Positions 1 through 7,140 of a stretch of DNA of 10,820 nt are shown piece after piece. Positions within the stretch are counted from its first letter, which is position 1, and each line of letters opens with the position of its first letter. This stretch comes from Pseudomonadota bacterium. Lineage in GTDB: Bacteria; Pseudomonadota; Alphaproteobacteria; Rhizobiales; Methylopilaceae. The notes below the pieces were generated by a model, which was not told the DNA's origin, did not search any database, and saw only the letters and a program-made list of their open reading frames with translations. The stretch spans positions 1 to 10,820 of the forward strand of contig JAEWEX010000038.1 in the NCBI GenBank assembly GCA_023389135.1, read 5' to 3'. The position numbers and the translations under genes were made by a program.

Positions 1-587
1 CCGTGCCAGTCGCCGAGCGCCAGATAGTCGAGGCCCGCCCGCCGCCCCCGGTCGGGCGCGATCACCTCGGAGGCCGCGGCGTCCTCGGAAAAGCTGCGGA
101 CGGGGCCATGGGCGAGCCCGATGCGGACGGCGCCCTCCGGCGTCGGCGCGGCGTCCATCCATCCGGTCAGGTCGCGGCCCGGGCGGCGGGTCGTGCATGG
201 CGCCGGCAGCAGCACGGCGTCCGCCGCCAGCTCCAGCGGGCGGGGCTCGACCGCCAGCACGACGTTGTCGGGGGCCTCGGCCGCCAGCGTCGTCCAATGC
301 TGCGCGGCCTGGAGCGAATCATGGTTGCCGGGCAGCACCACCCAGCGGAGCGGGGCGTGATGGCCCATCTCGGCCAGCGCCTGCCGGCGCACGTCCGGGG
401 CCGGCGTCTCGGTGTCGAAGGTGTCGCCCGCCAGCAGGATCGCGGTCGCGCCGCGCTCCCTCGCGTGCTGGGCCAGCCGCGCGATCACCGCATGCCGCGC
501 CTCGCGCAGCCGCCCCGGAAGGTCGCCGGAGAACGCGCCGAACCGCTTGCCGAGATGCAGGTCGCTGGAATGGATGAAACGGAACAT
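1..587 (-). CDS. SbcD/Mre11-like calcineurin-type metallophosphoesterase (3' end off the window)
   Basis: The first 195 residues are present; the gene continues past the left edge. The protein starts MFRFIHSSDLHLG and carries the metallophosphoesterase metal-site motifs in the right order: D9-x-H11, GDTFD at 54-58 (D55), GNHD at 87-90, a LAHGP histidine at 160 and GDWH at 192-195. This matches SbcD, YhaO and Mre11-type DNA exonuclease/phosphoesterase proteins, which use two metal ions, usually Mn, to cut phosphodiester bonds. In that family the nuclease is often encoded beside an SbcC/YhaN-like ATPase, which would lie outside the window. The start at 587 is chosen because the protein begins directly with the family's first beta strand; the ribosome binding site before it is weak. 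It is transcribed away from the catabolic operon and probably unrelated to it. A different substrate, such as a nucleotide, cannot be ruled out. Confidence 0.88.
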   Translation of the reverse strand, partial: MFRFIHSSDLHLGKRFGAFSGDLPGRLREARHAVIARLAQHARERGATAILLAGDTFDTETPAPDVRRQALAEMGHHAPLRWVVLPGNHDSLQAAQHWTTLAAEAPDNVVLAVEPRPLELAADAVLLPAPCTTRRPGRDLTGWMDAAPTPEGAVRIGLAHGPVRSFSEDAAASEVIAPDRGRRAGLDYLALGDWH

Positions 588-692
588 GCAGGCCGAGGGC
601 TGAACGGCGGGCGCCGGGAAGGTCTGAAGCGTATCGCCATCCCGCACCGTCCACCAAGCCCGCACCATCCGCTGCGATGCCGCATCCCGCTG

Positions 693-704
693 ACGGTATA
701 CCGT
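693..704. promoter_or_regulatory. Probable GntR/FCD operator, perfect palindrome ACGGTATACCGT
   Basis: The 12-base sequence is identical to its own reverse complement and is centred on GTATAC. Operators of FCD-type GntR regulators commonly have a short palindrome with a GT-AC core like this. It is flanked by a direct repeat, TGACGG at 691-696 and again at 705-710. It lies just upstream of a GntR/FCD gene, so autoregulation and control of the downstream operon are the simplest reading. Binding is inferred, not shown. Confidence 0.6.
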
Positions 705-733
705 TGACGGATGTCCGGGCTGCATGCTTTCCT
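704..733 (+). promoter_or_regulatory. Candidate operon promoter overlapping the operator edge
   Basis: TTGACG at 704-709 matches five of six bases of the sigma-70 -35 consensus and touches the right edge of the palindrome. At a spacing of 17 to 18 bases the -10 region would be CTTTCC or TTTCCT around 727-733, which is a poor match. If this is the promoter, transcription would begin near 740, downstream of the ATG at 724 and upstream of the TTG at 766. A regulator bound at the palindrome would block RNA polymerase. The weak -10 keeps this tentative. Confidence 0.3.
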
Positions 734-750
734 TCCTCGTCCCGGTCCGC

Positions 751-757
751 GAAGGAG
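751..757 (+). promoter_or_regulatory. Ribosome binding site deciding the start of the GntR gene
   Basis: GAAGGAG is a strong Shine-Dalgarno sequence eight bases before the in-frame TTG at 766. No comparable site precedes the ATG at 724, so this favours the TTG start. Confidence 0.6.
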
Positions 758-765
758 CGTCGCGC

Positions 766-1434
766 TTGCCGTCGGAACTGCCCCAGATCCAGCGCCTGTC
801 CCTGGAAACGCAGGTGTTCGACGTCCTGCGCCAGCAGATCCTGGACGGCCGGCTGGCCGGCGGGCTGAGGCTGGTGCAAAGCGAGATCGCGGCCCGGCTC
901 GGCGTCTCGCGCATTCCGGTGCGCGACGCCTTCCGCAAGCTGGAGGGCCTCGGCCTGGTCGAGAGCGACGACCGCGGCAACTGCTTCGTGCGCACGCAGA
1001 GCCTCAGCGACCTGCGGGAGGTCTACGAGATTCGCCGCCGGCTGGAGACGCTGGCCGCCGCGCGCGCGGTGGCCCGGGCCTCCGAGCGCGACATCCGCCG
1101 GCTGGAGGGCCTGCTGGAGGGCATGGAGCGCGCCGCCGCGGCCGACGACATGGCGTCCTATGTGGAGCTCAACGGCCAGTTCCACCTGCAGATGTACGAG
1201 GCGTCCGGCTCCAAGCGGCTGGTGAGCCTGATCTCGGGCCTGTGGTCCGGCCTGCCGCCGCTGACGCCCATGACCGTGACCGGCCAGATCCAGGCGTCGC
1301 TGGACCAGCACCGCGAGATCCTGGCGCTGCTGAAGGCGCGCGACGCCGCCGGCGTCGAGCGCGCCATCGCCGAGCACATCACCCTTTCGGAGGAGAAGCT
1401 GATCGCCACCTTTGGCGACCGTTTCGAGCAGTAG
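766..1434 (+). CDS. GntR-family transcriptional regulator, FCD (FadR C-terminal) subfamily
   Basis: A 222-residue DNA-binding regulator, normal length for the subfamily. Residues 11-67 form the winged helix-turn-helix, including the family signature with LGVSRIPVRDAFRKLEGLG at 45-63. Residues about 80-215 form the all-helical FCD ligand domain. Its usual metal or ligand-binding positions are visible: N136 and H140 in NGQFH, H182 in QHREI and H204 in EHI. Asn replaces the more common Asp at the first position. These proteins usually repress catabolic genes until a small carboxylate or sugar acid binds. The gene is first in the operon and has a GTATAC palindrome upstream, so it probably controls itself and the genes that follow. 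The TTG start is preferred because of the strong upstream GAAGGAG; an ATG at 724 would add 14 non-conserved residues. Confidence 0.93.
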   Translation: MPSELPQIQRLSLETQVFDVLRQQILDGRLAGGLRLVQSEIAARLGVSRIPVRDAFRKLEGLGLVESDDRGNCFVRTQSLSDLREVYEIRRRLETLAAARAVARASERDIRRLEGLLEGMERAAAADDMASYVELNGQFHLQMYEASGSKRLVSLISGLWSGLPPLTPMTVTGQIQASLDQHREILALLKARDAAGVERAIAEHITLSEEKLIATFGDRFEQ

Positions 1435-1437
1435 CGA

Positions 1438-1460
1438 GCCCCGGCCGGAAGAGCCGGGGC
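1438..1460 (+). other. GC hairpin between the regulator and hyuA
   Basis: GCCCCGGC at 1438-1445 pairs perfectly with GCCGGGGC at 1453-1460 around a 7-base loop. It starts four bases after the regulator stop and ends just before the hyuA Shine-Dalgarno. No T tract follows, so it is not a classical terminator. It may mark an mRNA processing or stability boundary, or partly attenuate the downstream genes. Confidence 0.5.
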
Positions 1461-1473
1461 CAGGAGGAAGCGC

Positions 1474-3531
1474 GTGTACATCGTCGCCATCGATACCGGC
1501 GGTACCTTCACGGACCTCGCGGCGTTCGACGCCGGGGCCGGGCGCGTGATCTACACCAAGTCGCTGACGCGCTACGACGACCTGGTCGGCGGCATCACCG
1601 ACTGCCTCGCCAAGACCGATGTCGGCATCGACGCCACCAGCCTGTTCAAGCACGGCACCACGCTGGTCATCAACGCGCTGCTGCAGCGCAACGGCGCCAA
1701 GAGCGCGCTGGTCACCACCAGGGGGTTCCGCGACACGCTGGAGCTGGGCCGCGGCAACCGGCCGGAGCCGTTCGACATCGCCTATCGCCGCCATCCGCCG
1801 CTGATCCCGCGCGAGCTGCGCTTCGAGCTGGACGAGCGCATGTCGTCGCAGGGCGAGCCGCTCACCGCGCCCGACCCCGCCGCCGTGGAGGCGCTGGCGC
1901 GGGAGCTCGCGGCGCAGGGCGTCGAGGCGGTCGCGATCTCGTTCCTCAACGCCTACGCCAATTCCGCCCATGAGGAGGCGGTGGCCACCCGCCTCAGGGC
2001 GCTGCTGCCCGGCGCCTATGTCACCGCCGGCACCGAGCTGTCGCGGGAATGGTACGAGTTCGAGCGCACCGCGACGGTCGCCGCCAACGGCTATGTCGGG
2101 CCGCAGGTGGCGGAGTACTGCGCGGCGCTGGACCGCGAGCTCGCCCGGCGCTCGTTTCCCGGCCGATTCTTCATGATGGGCTCCAATGGCGGCGTGATCG
2201 GGCTCGACCAGTCGCTGAGCCAGCCCATCGTGCTGGTGGAATCGGGGCCCGTGGGCGGCTCCATCGGGGCGGCCGCCTATGCCGCCGCGCTGGACCTGCC
2301 CGGCGTCATCTCGTTCGACATGGGCGGCACCACGGCGAAATGCGCGCTGGTGGAGAACAGCCGGTTCGAGGTCAAGTCGTCCTACTACATCGGCGGCTAC
2401 GACCGCGGCTTCCCGATCCGCTCGGCGGTGATCGACATCGTCGAGGTCGGGGCCGGCGGCGGCTCGGTGGCCTGGCTCGACGACCAGAAGCGGCTGCATG
2501 TGGGCCCGCGCAGCGCAGGCTCGACGCCGGGGCCGGTGTGCTACGGCCGCGGCGGCGCGGAGCCCACCGTCACCGACGCCAATCTCGCGCTCGGGCGGCT
2601 CAACCCGGTGGGCTTCCTGGGCGGCGAGATGGACCTGGACGGCGGGCTGGCGCTGGCCGCCATCGCCGACAAACTGGCCGGCCCGCTGGGATATGCCGCC
2701 GAGGACGGCGCGCTGCAGGTGGCGGAGGGCATGCTGGCCATCGCCTCCGTGATCATGGCGGGCGCCATCAAGCGCATCACGGTGGAGCGCGGCCGCGACC
2801 CGCGCGACTTCTGCCTGTTCGCCTATGGCGGCGGCGGGCCGCTGCACGCCGCGCGCATCGCGCGCGAGCTGCACGTGCCCATGGTGGTGGTGCCGCCGGA
2901 GCCGGGCAACTTCTCCGCGGTGGGGATGCTGCTGGCCGACATCCGCCGCGACGACGCCGCCACCTTCGTGCGCCTGCTGGACGGCCCGGCGCTGGAGGAG
3001 ATGCGCGAGACCTTCGCCCGCCTGGAGCGGGACATGACGCCCCATCTCGCCGGCGAGGACGGCGGCGGCCAGGTCACCTTCGAGCACTTCGCCGAGTTCC
3101 GCTATCGCGGCCAGACCCACTCGGTGCTGACGCCCGTCGGCCGCGATGCCCGGCCCGACGAGCTCAAGCGCAGCTTCGAGGAGCTCTACCACAAGCGCTA
3201 CGGCCATTCCGGGTCCAAGAACCCGGTGGAGTTCGCGACGCTGAGGCTGGTGGGCCACGGCGCCATCGACCGGCCGGCGCTGGAGGCGCTGACGCCCGCG
3301 CCCGCCGCCGGCGCGGCCCCGCAGCGCGGCGAGCGGCGGGTCTACTTCGCCGAGGCCGGCGGCTTCGTGCCCACCGCGGTGTGGCGCCGCGCCACCCTGC
3401 CGGCGGGCTTCGAGGCGGCCGGCCCGGCGCTGGTGGAGGAATACGGCTCGACCACCGTGGTCGGCCCCGGCGACCGCTTCGAGATCGGCCGGCTCGGCGA
3501 GATCCGCATCCATATCGGCCAGACGCAGTGA
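1474..3531 (+). CDS. hyuA: Hydantoinase/oxoprolinase family subunit A (HyuA-like, ATP-binding)
   Basis: A 685-residue protein of the ASKHA-fold HyuA family, whose members use ATP to activate a carbonyl group. Relatives include N-methylhydantoinase, 5-oxoprolinase, caprolactamase and the small subunits of acetone and acetophenone carboxylases. Visible family hallmarks are the phosphate-binding DTGGTFTD at 7-14, GTTLVINALLQRNGAK at 61-76, LELGRGNRPEPFD at 89-101, VESGPVGG at 255-262, the second phosphate loop FDMGGTTAK at 281-289, VEVGAGGGS at 323-331, PTVTDANLALGRL at 364-376 and FAYGGGGPLHAA at 449-460. The protein looks full-length and intact. The GTG start follows AGGAGG at 1462-1467 with a six-base gap. 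HyuB follows directly, and the two would form one enzyme. Whether it opens a ring or carboxylates a ketone cannot be told from the sequence. Confidence 0.95.
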   Translation: MYIVAIDTGGTFTDLAAFDAGAGRVIYTKSLTRYDDLVGGITDCLAKTDVGIDATSLFKHGTTLVINALLQRNGAKSALVTTRGFRDTLELGRGNRPEPFDIAYRRHPPLIPRELRFELDERMSSQGEPLTAPDPAAVEALARELAAQGVEAVAISFLNAYANSAHEEAVATRLRALLPGAYVTAGTELSREWYEFERTATVAANGYVGPQVAEYCAALDRELARRSFPGRFFMMGSNGGVIGLDQSLSQPIVLVESGPVGGSIGAAAYAAALDLPGVISFDMGGTTAKCALVENSRFEVKSSYYIGGYDRGFPIRSAVIDIVEVGAGGGSVAWLDDQKRLHVGPRSAGSTPGPVCYGRGGAEPTVTDANLALGRLNPVGFLGGEMDLDGGLALAAIADKLAGPLGYAAEDGALQVAEGMLAIASVIMAGAIKRITVERGRDPRDFCLFAYGGGGPLHAARIARELHVPMVVVPPEPGNFSAVGMLLADIRRDDAATFVRLLDGPALEEMRETFARLERDMTPHLAGEDGGGQVTFEHFAEFRYRGQTHSVLTPVGRDARPDELKRSFEELYHKRYGHSGSKNPVEFATLRLVGHGAIDRPALEALTPAPAAGAAPQRGERRVYFAEAGGFVPTAVWRRATLPAGFEAAGPALVEEYGSTTVVGPGDRFEIGRLGEIRIHIGQTQ

Positions 3532-3545
3532 CCGGGACCCAGCCC

Positions 3546-5354
3546 ATGCACGCCCTCAAGCCCAAGCCGAGCGAGACCCCGCTGCCCGGCAAGTCCGCGG
3601 TCGACCCGATCACGCTGGAGATCATCCGCCACGGCCTGCAGTCGATCCCCGACGAGATCGAGGCCGACATCACCCGCACCGCCTACAGCCCGCTGGTCTA
3701 CGAATACAAGGACTATGCGGTGGGCATGGTGGACGTCGAGGGCCGCCTGATCGCGCAGTGCAAGGGCGGCATCCCGCTGTTCCTCGCCAACGTGCTGGGC
3801 GTCGCCGTCCAGGACGGGCTCGCGCTCTACGGGCTGGAGCGGATCGAGCCGGGCGACGTGATCCTGACCAACCACCCGGGCACGTTCGGGCAGCACCTCA
3901 ACAACGTGGTGATGTACACGCCGGTGTTCGATCCGGACGGGCGGAGCATCCTCGCCTTCATGGCGGTGCTGGTGCACTGGACCGATGTGGGCGGGCGCTA
4001 TGTGGGCTCGTCGGCCTCCAACGACACCACCGAGATCTTCCAGGAAGGCGTCCAGCTCCGCACCGTCAAGCTGCACCGCCGCGGCGAGCCGGTGGAGGAG
4101 ATCTACCGCATCATCGAGTGTAACACGCGCTTCCCGGAGCTGGTGCTGGGCGACCTCGCCTCCCAGCTCGCCGGCTGCCTCAAGGGCGCGCGGCTGTTCC
4201 GCGACCTGGTGCGCAAGTTCGGCGCGCAGACCATGTTCTCGGCGTTCCGGCTGATCTGGGACCAGTCCGAGCAGGCGGCGCGCGACGCGGTGCGGGCCAT
4301 CCCCGACGGCGTCTACCGTGGCAGCTCGTTCCTGGACAATGACGGCGTCGACCTCGACCGGACGATCCCCATCGACATCACGGTGCGGGTCGATGGCGAG
4401 CGCTTCATCGTGGACTTCTCCGAGGTCGGCAAGGAGGTCCGCGGGCCGTTCAACTCCGGCCGCTTCGGCGGCGGCGTCACCGCGGCGCGGATCGCGTTCA
4501 AGTATCTCACCACCCCGGACGAGCTGACCAACGAGGGCAGCTTCCGGCCGCTGGAGGTGGTGCTGCCGGACGGCACCTTCCTGAGCGCCGGGCCCAATGC
4601 GGCGCTGGCGCGCTACAGCACGCCGCTGCCGACGGTGATCGACACCATCGTCCAGGCGGTGGCGCCGGCGGTGCCGGAGCGGGTCGCGGCCGGCCACCAC
4701 GCCGCCATGGGCTCGCACCGCTTCCAGGGCATCAGCCCGCGCACCGGCCGGCTCTACAGCCATCTCGACACCGCCCATGGCGGCTGGGGCGGCTCCCACG
4801 ACGCCGACGGCGCGGGGCCGTTCAAGACGCTGGCTCATGGCGACACGCTGGACGTGCCCATCGAGGTGCAGGAGGCGCTCTACGGGCTGTTCGTGGACGA
4901 GTTCCAGTTCCGGCCGGATTCCGGCGGCGCCGGCGCCTTCCGCGGCGGCTTCGGCCTCAACAAGACCTACACCATCCACCATCCGTGCAAGCTGACGCTG
5001 ACCTTCGAGCGCTACGGCTGCCCGCCCTGGGGGCTTCTCGGCGGGGGCCCGGGCAAGCCCGGCTATGTGGAGATCCTGCGCGCCGGGGAGACAGAGCCCA
5101 CCATGGTGCTGAAGGCGACCGACATCCCGCTCGCGCCCGGCGACCGCGTGTTCATCCACACCGGCGGCGGCGGCGGCTATGGCGCGGCGGTGGAGCGGCC
5201 GGCGGACAGGGTGGGCCTCGACGTGCGCCGCGGCTTCGTCAGCCCGCAGGCGGCGCTGGACGACTACGGCGTCGTCGCCGACGCGACAGGCGCGGTGGAC
5301 GAGGCCGCCACGGACAGGGAGCGGCAGGCACGCCGCACGGAGGTGACCCCATGA
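3546..5354 (+). CDS. hyuB: Hydantoinase/oxoprolinase family subunit B (HyuB-like)
   Basis: A 602-residue HyuB-family protein, the partner of the HyuA encoded 14 bases upstream. It begins, after a short Lys/Pro-rich leader, with the conserved VDPITLEIIRHGL (19-31). Other family landmarks are TAYSPLVYEYKDYAVG (45-60), VHWTDVGG (143-150), the glycine-rich GGWGGSHDADG (412-422), SGGAGAFRGGFGL (459-471) and TGGGGGYG (539-546). The motif usually written NDPYxGGTHLPD reads NHPGTFGQHLNN here (109-120). From memory of acetone carboxylase, its His and Asp, plus a His about 25 residues later, bind the catalytic metal. Here the first His (H117) and the later one (H144) are kept, but Asn120 replaces the Asp. 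The protein may therefore belong to a divergent subgroup with its own substrate. Its stop overlaps the next start by four bases (ATGA). The Shine-Dalgarno is weak, suggesting coupling to hyuA. Confidence 0.94.
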   Translation: MHALKPKPSETPLPGKSAVDPITLEIIRHGLQSIPDEIEADITRTAYSPLVYEYKDYAVGMVDVEGRLIAQCKGGIPLFLANVLGVAVQDGLALYGLERIEPGDVILTNHPGTFGQHLNNVVMYTPVFDPDGRSILAFMAVLVHWTDVGGRYVGSSASNDTTEIFQEGVQLRTVKLHRRGEPVEEIYRIIECNTRFPELVLGDLASQLAGCLKGARLFRDLVRKFGAQTMFSAFRLIWDQSEQAARDAVRAIPDGVYRGSSFLDNDGVDLDRTIPIDITVRVDGERFIVDFSEVGKEVRGPFNSGRFGGGVTAARIAFKYLTTPDELTNEGSFRPLEVVLPDGTFLSAGPNAALARYSTPLPTVIDTIVQAVAPAVPERVAAGHHAAMGSHRFQGISPRTGRLYSHLDTAHGGWGGSHDADGAGPFKTLAHGDTLDVPIEVQEALYGLFVDEFQFRPDSGGAGAFRGGFGLNKTYTIHHPCKLTLTFERYGCPPWGLLGGGPGKPGYVEILRAGETEPTMVLKATDIPLAPGDRVFIHTGGGGGYGAAVERPADRVGLDVRRGFVSPQAALDDYGVVADATGAVDEAATDRERQARRTEVTP

Positions 5355-6280
5355 AGATCGGCCGATTCCAGAACGGCGCCGGCGCCGCCATCGGCGTGCT
5401 CGCGGACGCGGACGGCAGGCCCTCGGTGCTCGATGTCGCCAAGGCCGCCAGGGCGCGCGGCGCCGACCTGCCGACCGGCCGCATGAACGACCTGATCGCC
5501 GCCGGCCGCCCCGCGCTGGACGCGCTGTCGGGCGTCGTGGACTGGGCGGTGCGCGAGGGCGACCGGACCATGTTCCACGGCCGCGACGACGTGCGGTGGC
5601 TGGTGCCGACCGAGCCGCGGGCGGTGGTCTGCGCCGGCCGCAATTTCGGCCGCCACCGCGACGAGAGCCTCGCCTTCTGGACCAAGAAGGGCGTGGGCGT
5701 GCACTACGAGTTCCCCACCGGCTTCCTGAAGCTGCCGCACCTCCTGGTGCCGCAGGGCGCCGAGGTGGCGAAGCCCGACTGGGTGGCGGAGTTCGACTAC
5801 GAGGTCGAGGTGGTCGCCGTGATCGGTTCGGAGATCACCGGCGTCGACGAGGCCTCCGCGCTCGACCACGTGTTCGGCTACACCGTGCTCAACGACCTCT
5901 CCGCGCGCGAATGGCAGCGCAAGGAGATGCAGAACCAGATGATCGTCGTGGGCAAGAACTTCCCGGGCTGCGCCCCGGTCGGCCCCTGGATCCTGACCGC
6001 CGACGAGGTGCCGGACCCGAGCGCGCTGGTGGTGGACCTCAAGGTCAACGGCCAGACCCTGCAGCACGAGCGCTGCAGCGACATGATCTTCGGCTTCCCG
6101 CAGCTGATCGCGTTCTGGTCGCGGCTGGGCTTCGCGCCCGGCGACATGGTGGCCTCCGGCACGCCCGAGGGCGTCGCCATGCACAGGAAGCCCGACCCGT
6201 TCGCCTACTATCTCAAGTCCGGCGACGTGGTGCACGCGACGGTGGAGCCGATCGGCACGCTGGAGACGAGGATCGCGTGA
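5351..6280 (+). CDS. Fumarylacetoacetate hydrolase (FAH) family protein
   Basis: A 309-residue protein with a short N-terminal domain (about 1-85) and a C-terminal FAH catalytic domain (about 86-309). The divalent-metal site is visible: Glu151 and Glu153 in DYEVEVVAVIG, and Asp182 in NDLSAREWQ. GKNF at 201-204 and ASGTPEGV at 268-275 are also typical. Family members split or isomerise oxo-acids: acylpyruvate hydrolases, hydroxyheptadienedioate isomerases, 2-keto-3-deoxy sugar acid dehydratases and oxaloacetate decarboxylases. The exact reaction is not identifiable. The start follows GGAGGTGA and overlaps the hyuB stop by four bases, so the two are translationally coupled. This suggests that it acts on the product of HyuAB or a later intermediate. 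It is likely cytoplasmic, as no signal peptide is seen. Confidence 0.93.
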   Translation: MKIGRFQNGAGAAIGVLADADGRPSVLDVAKAARARGADLPTGRMNDLIAAGRPALDALSGVVDWAVREGDRTMFHGRDDVRWLVPTEPRAVVCAGRNFGRHRDESLAFWTKKGVGVHYEFPTGFLKLPHLLVPQGAEVAKPDWVAEFDYEVEVVAVIGSEITGVDEASALDHVFGYTVLNDLSAREWQRKEMQNQMIVVGKNFPGCAPVGPWILTADEVPDPSALVVDLKVNGQTLQHERCSDMIFGFPQLIAFWSRLGFAPGDMVASGTPEGVAMHRKPDPFAYYLKSGDVVHATVEPIGTLETRIA

Positions 6281-7140
6281 TGTCGAGCGCCACCCAGCGC
6301 GTCCCGGCGGCCGCGGTCGCCCGACCCCCCGAGGGCCAGGCCGCCGCGCCCGGCGCGGCGCGCGCGGCGATGCTGGAGGTGCGCGGCCTCAGCAAGGAAT
6401 ACCGCACCCAGTCCGGCGAGGGCGTGCTGGCGCTGGAGCGCACCGACATGACCCTGGACGACCGCGAGTTCGTAGCGATCCTCGGCCCGTCCGGCTGCGG
6501 CAAGACCACGCTGCTGAAGATCCTCGCCGGCATCGTGCCCTACGAGGAGGGCGACATCTTCTTCCGCGGCGCGCCGCTGAAGGGCCCGCAGAGCGGCATG
6601 GGCATCGTGTTCCAGTCGCCGGTGCTGCTGCCCTGGCTGACGGTGCTGGAGAACGTGATGTTGCCGATCCGGGTGCTGGGGCTGAAGCGGGCCGAGTACC
6701 TGCCGCGCGCGCACGACCTGCTGACGCTGGTCGGCCTCGCCGACTTCGGCAACAAATATCCCAACGAGCTCTCCGGCGGCATGCAGCAGCGCGCGGCGAT
6801 CGTGCGCGGGCTGATCCACGACCCGCAGCTCTTGCTCATGGACGAGCCGTTCGGCGCGCTGGACGCGCTGACCCGCGAGCGCATGAACGTCGAGCTGCAG
6901 CGCATCTGGCTCGCCGACCGCAAGACCGTGTTCCTGATCACGCACTCGATCTCGGAGGCGGCGTTCCTGTCGGACCGGGTGCTGGTGATGTCGGCGCGGC
7001 CGGGCCGCATCGTCGAGGAGGTCCCGGTGGACTTCCCGCGGCCGCGCAGCATCGAGCTGATGGGAACCGCCGAGTTCGGCCGGCTCACCGTGCATCTGCG
7101 TCATCTCCTGAGCAGCGGGGACGGCCATGTCGACTTCTAG
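6280..7140 (+). CDS. ABC transporter ATP-binding protein, SsuB/TauB (nitrate/sulfonate/bicarbonate) type
   Basis: A 286-residue ATPase that powers the importer encoded by the next two genes. All catalytic motifs are intact: Walker A GPSGCGKT at 69-76, Q-loop Q112, signature LSGGMQQR at 164-171, Walker B LLLMDEP at 184-190 and the switch His222 in THS. VFQSPVLLPWLTVLENV at 110-126 is typical of the SsuB/TauB subgroup. Before the ATPase domain (MLEVRGLSKEY, residue 31 on) lies an Ala/Pro-rich extension of about 30 residues. A start at that internal Met (6370) is possible, but no ribosome binding site precedes it. The start at 6280 shares one base with the FAH stop and has GAGG upstream, so it is preferred. 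The gene overlaps the permease by 14 bases. Confidence 0.96.
   Translation: MSSATQRVPAAAVARPPEGQAAAPGAARAAMLEVRGLSKEYRTQSGEGVLALERTDMTLDDREFVAILGPSGCGKTTLLKILAGIVPYEEGDIFFRGAPLKGPQSGMGIVFQSPVLLPWLTVLENVMLPIRVLGLKRAEYLPRAHDLLTLVGLADFGNKYPNELSGGMQQRAAIVRGLIHDPQLLLMDEPFGALDALTRERMNVELQRIWLADRKTVFLITHSISEAAFLSDRVLVMSARPGRIVEEVPVDFPRPRSIELMGTAEFGRLTVHLRHLLSSGDGHVDF

Noticed and set aside
598..660. Possible minus-strand promoter for the metallophosphoesterase (TTGGTG and GATACG spaced by 16 bases)
   Set aside because: Both boxes are weak matches and nothing else supports them.
319..3513. A 1064-codon minus-strand open frame antisense to the regulator and hyuA
   Set aside because: The translation is low-complexity Arg/Ala/Gly/His-rich with no domain, and the plus strand holds clear conserved genes. 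Long antisense frames are expected at this GC content.
2049..3545. Upstream in-frame extension of hyuB inside hyuA
   Set aside because: The frame happens to be open, but its translation is Arg/Gly/Ala-rich filler. Recognisable HyuB sequence starts only after the ATG at 3546.
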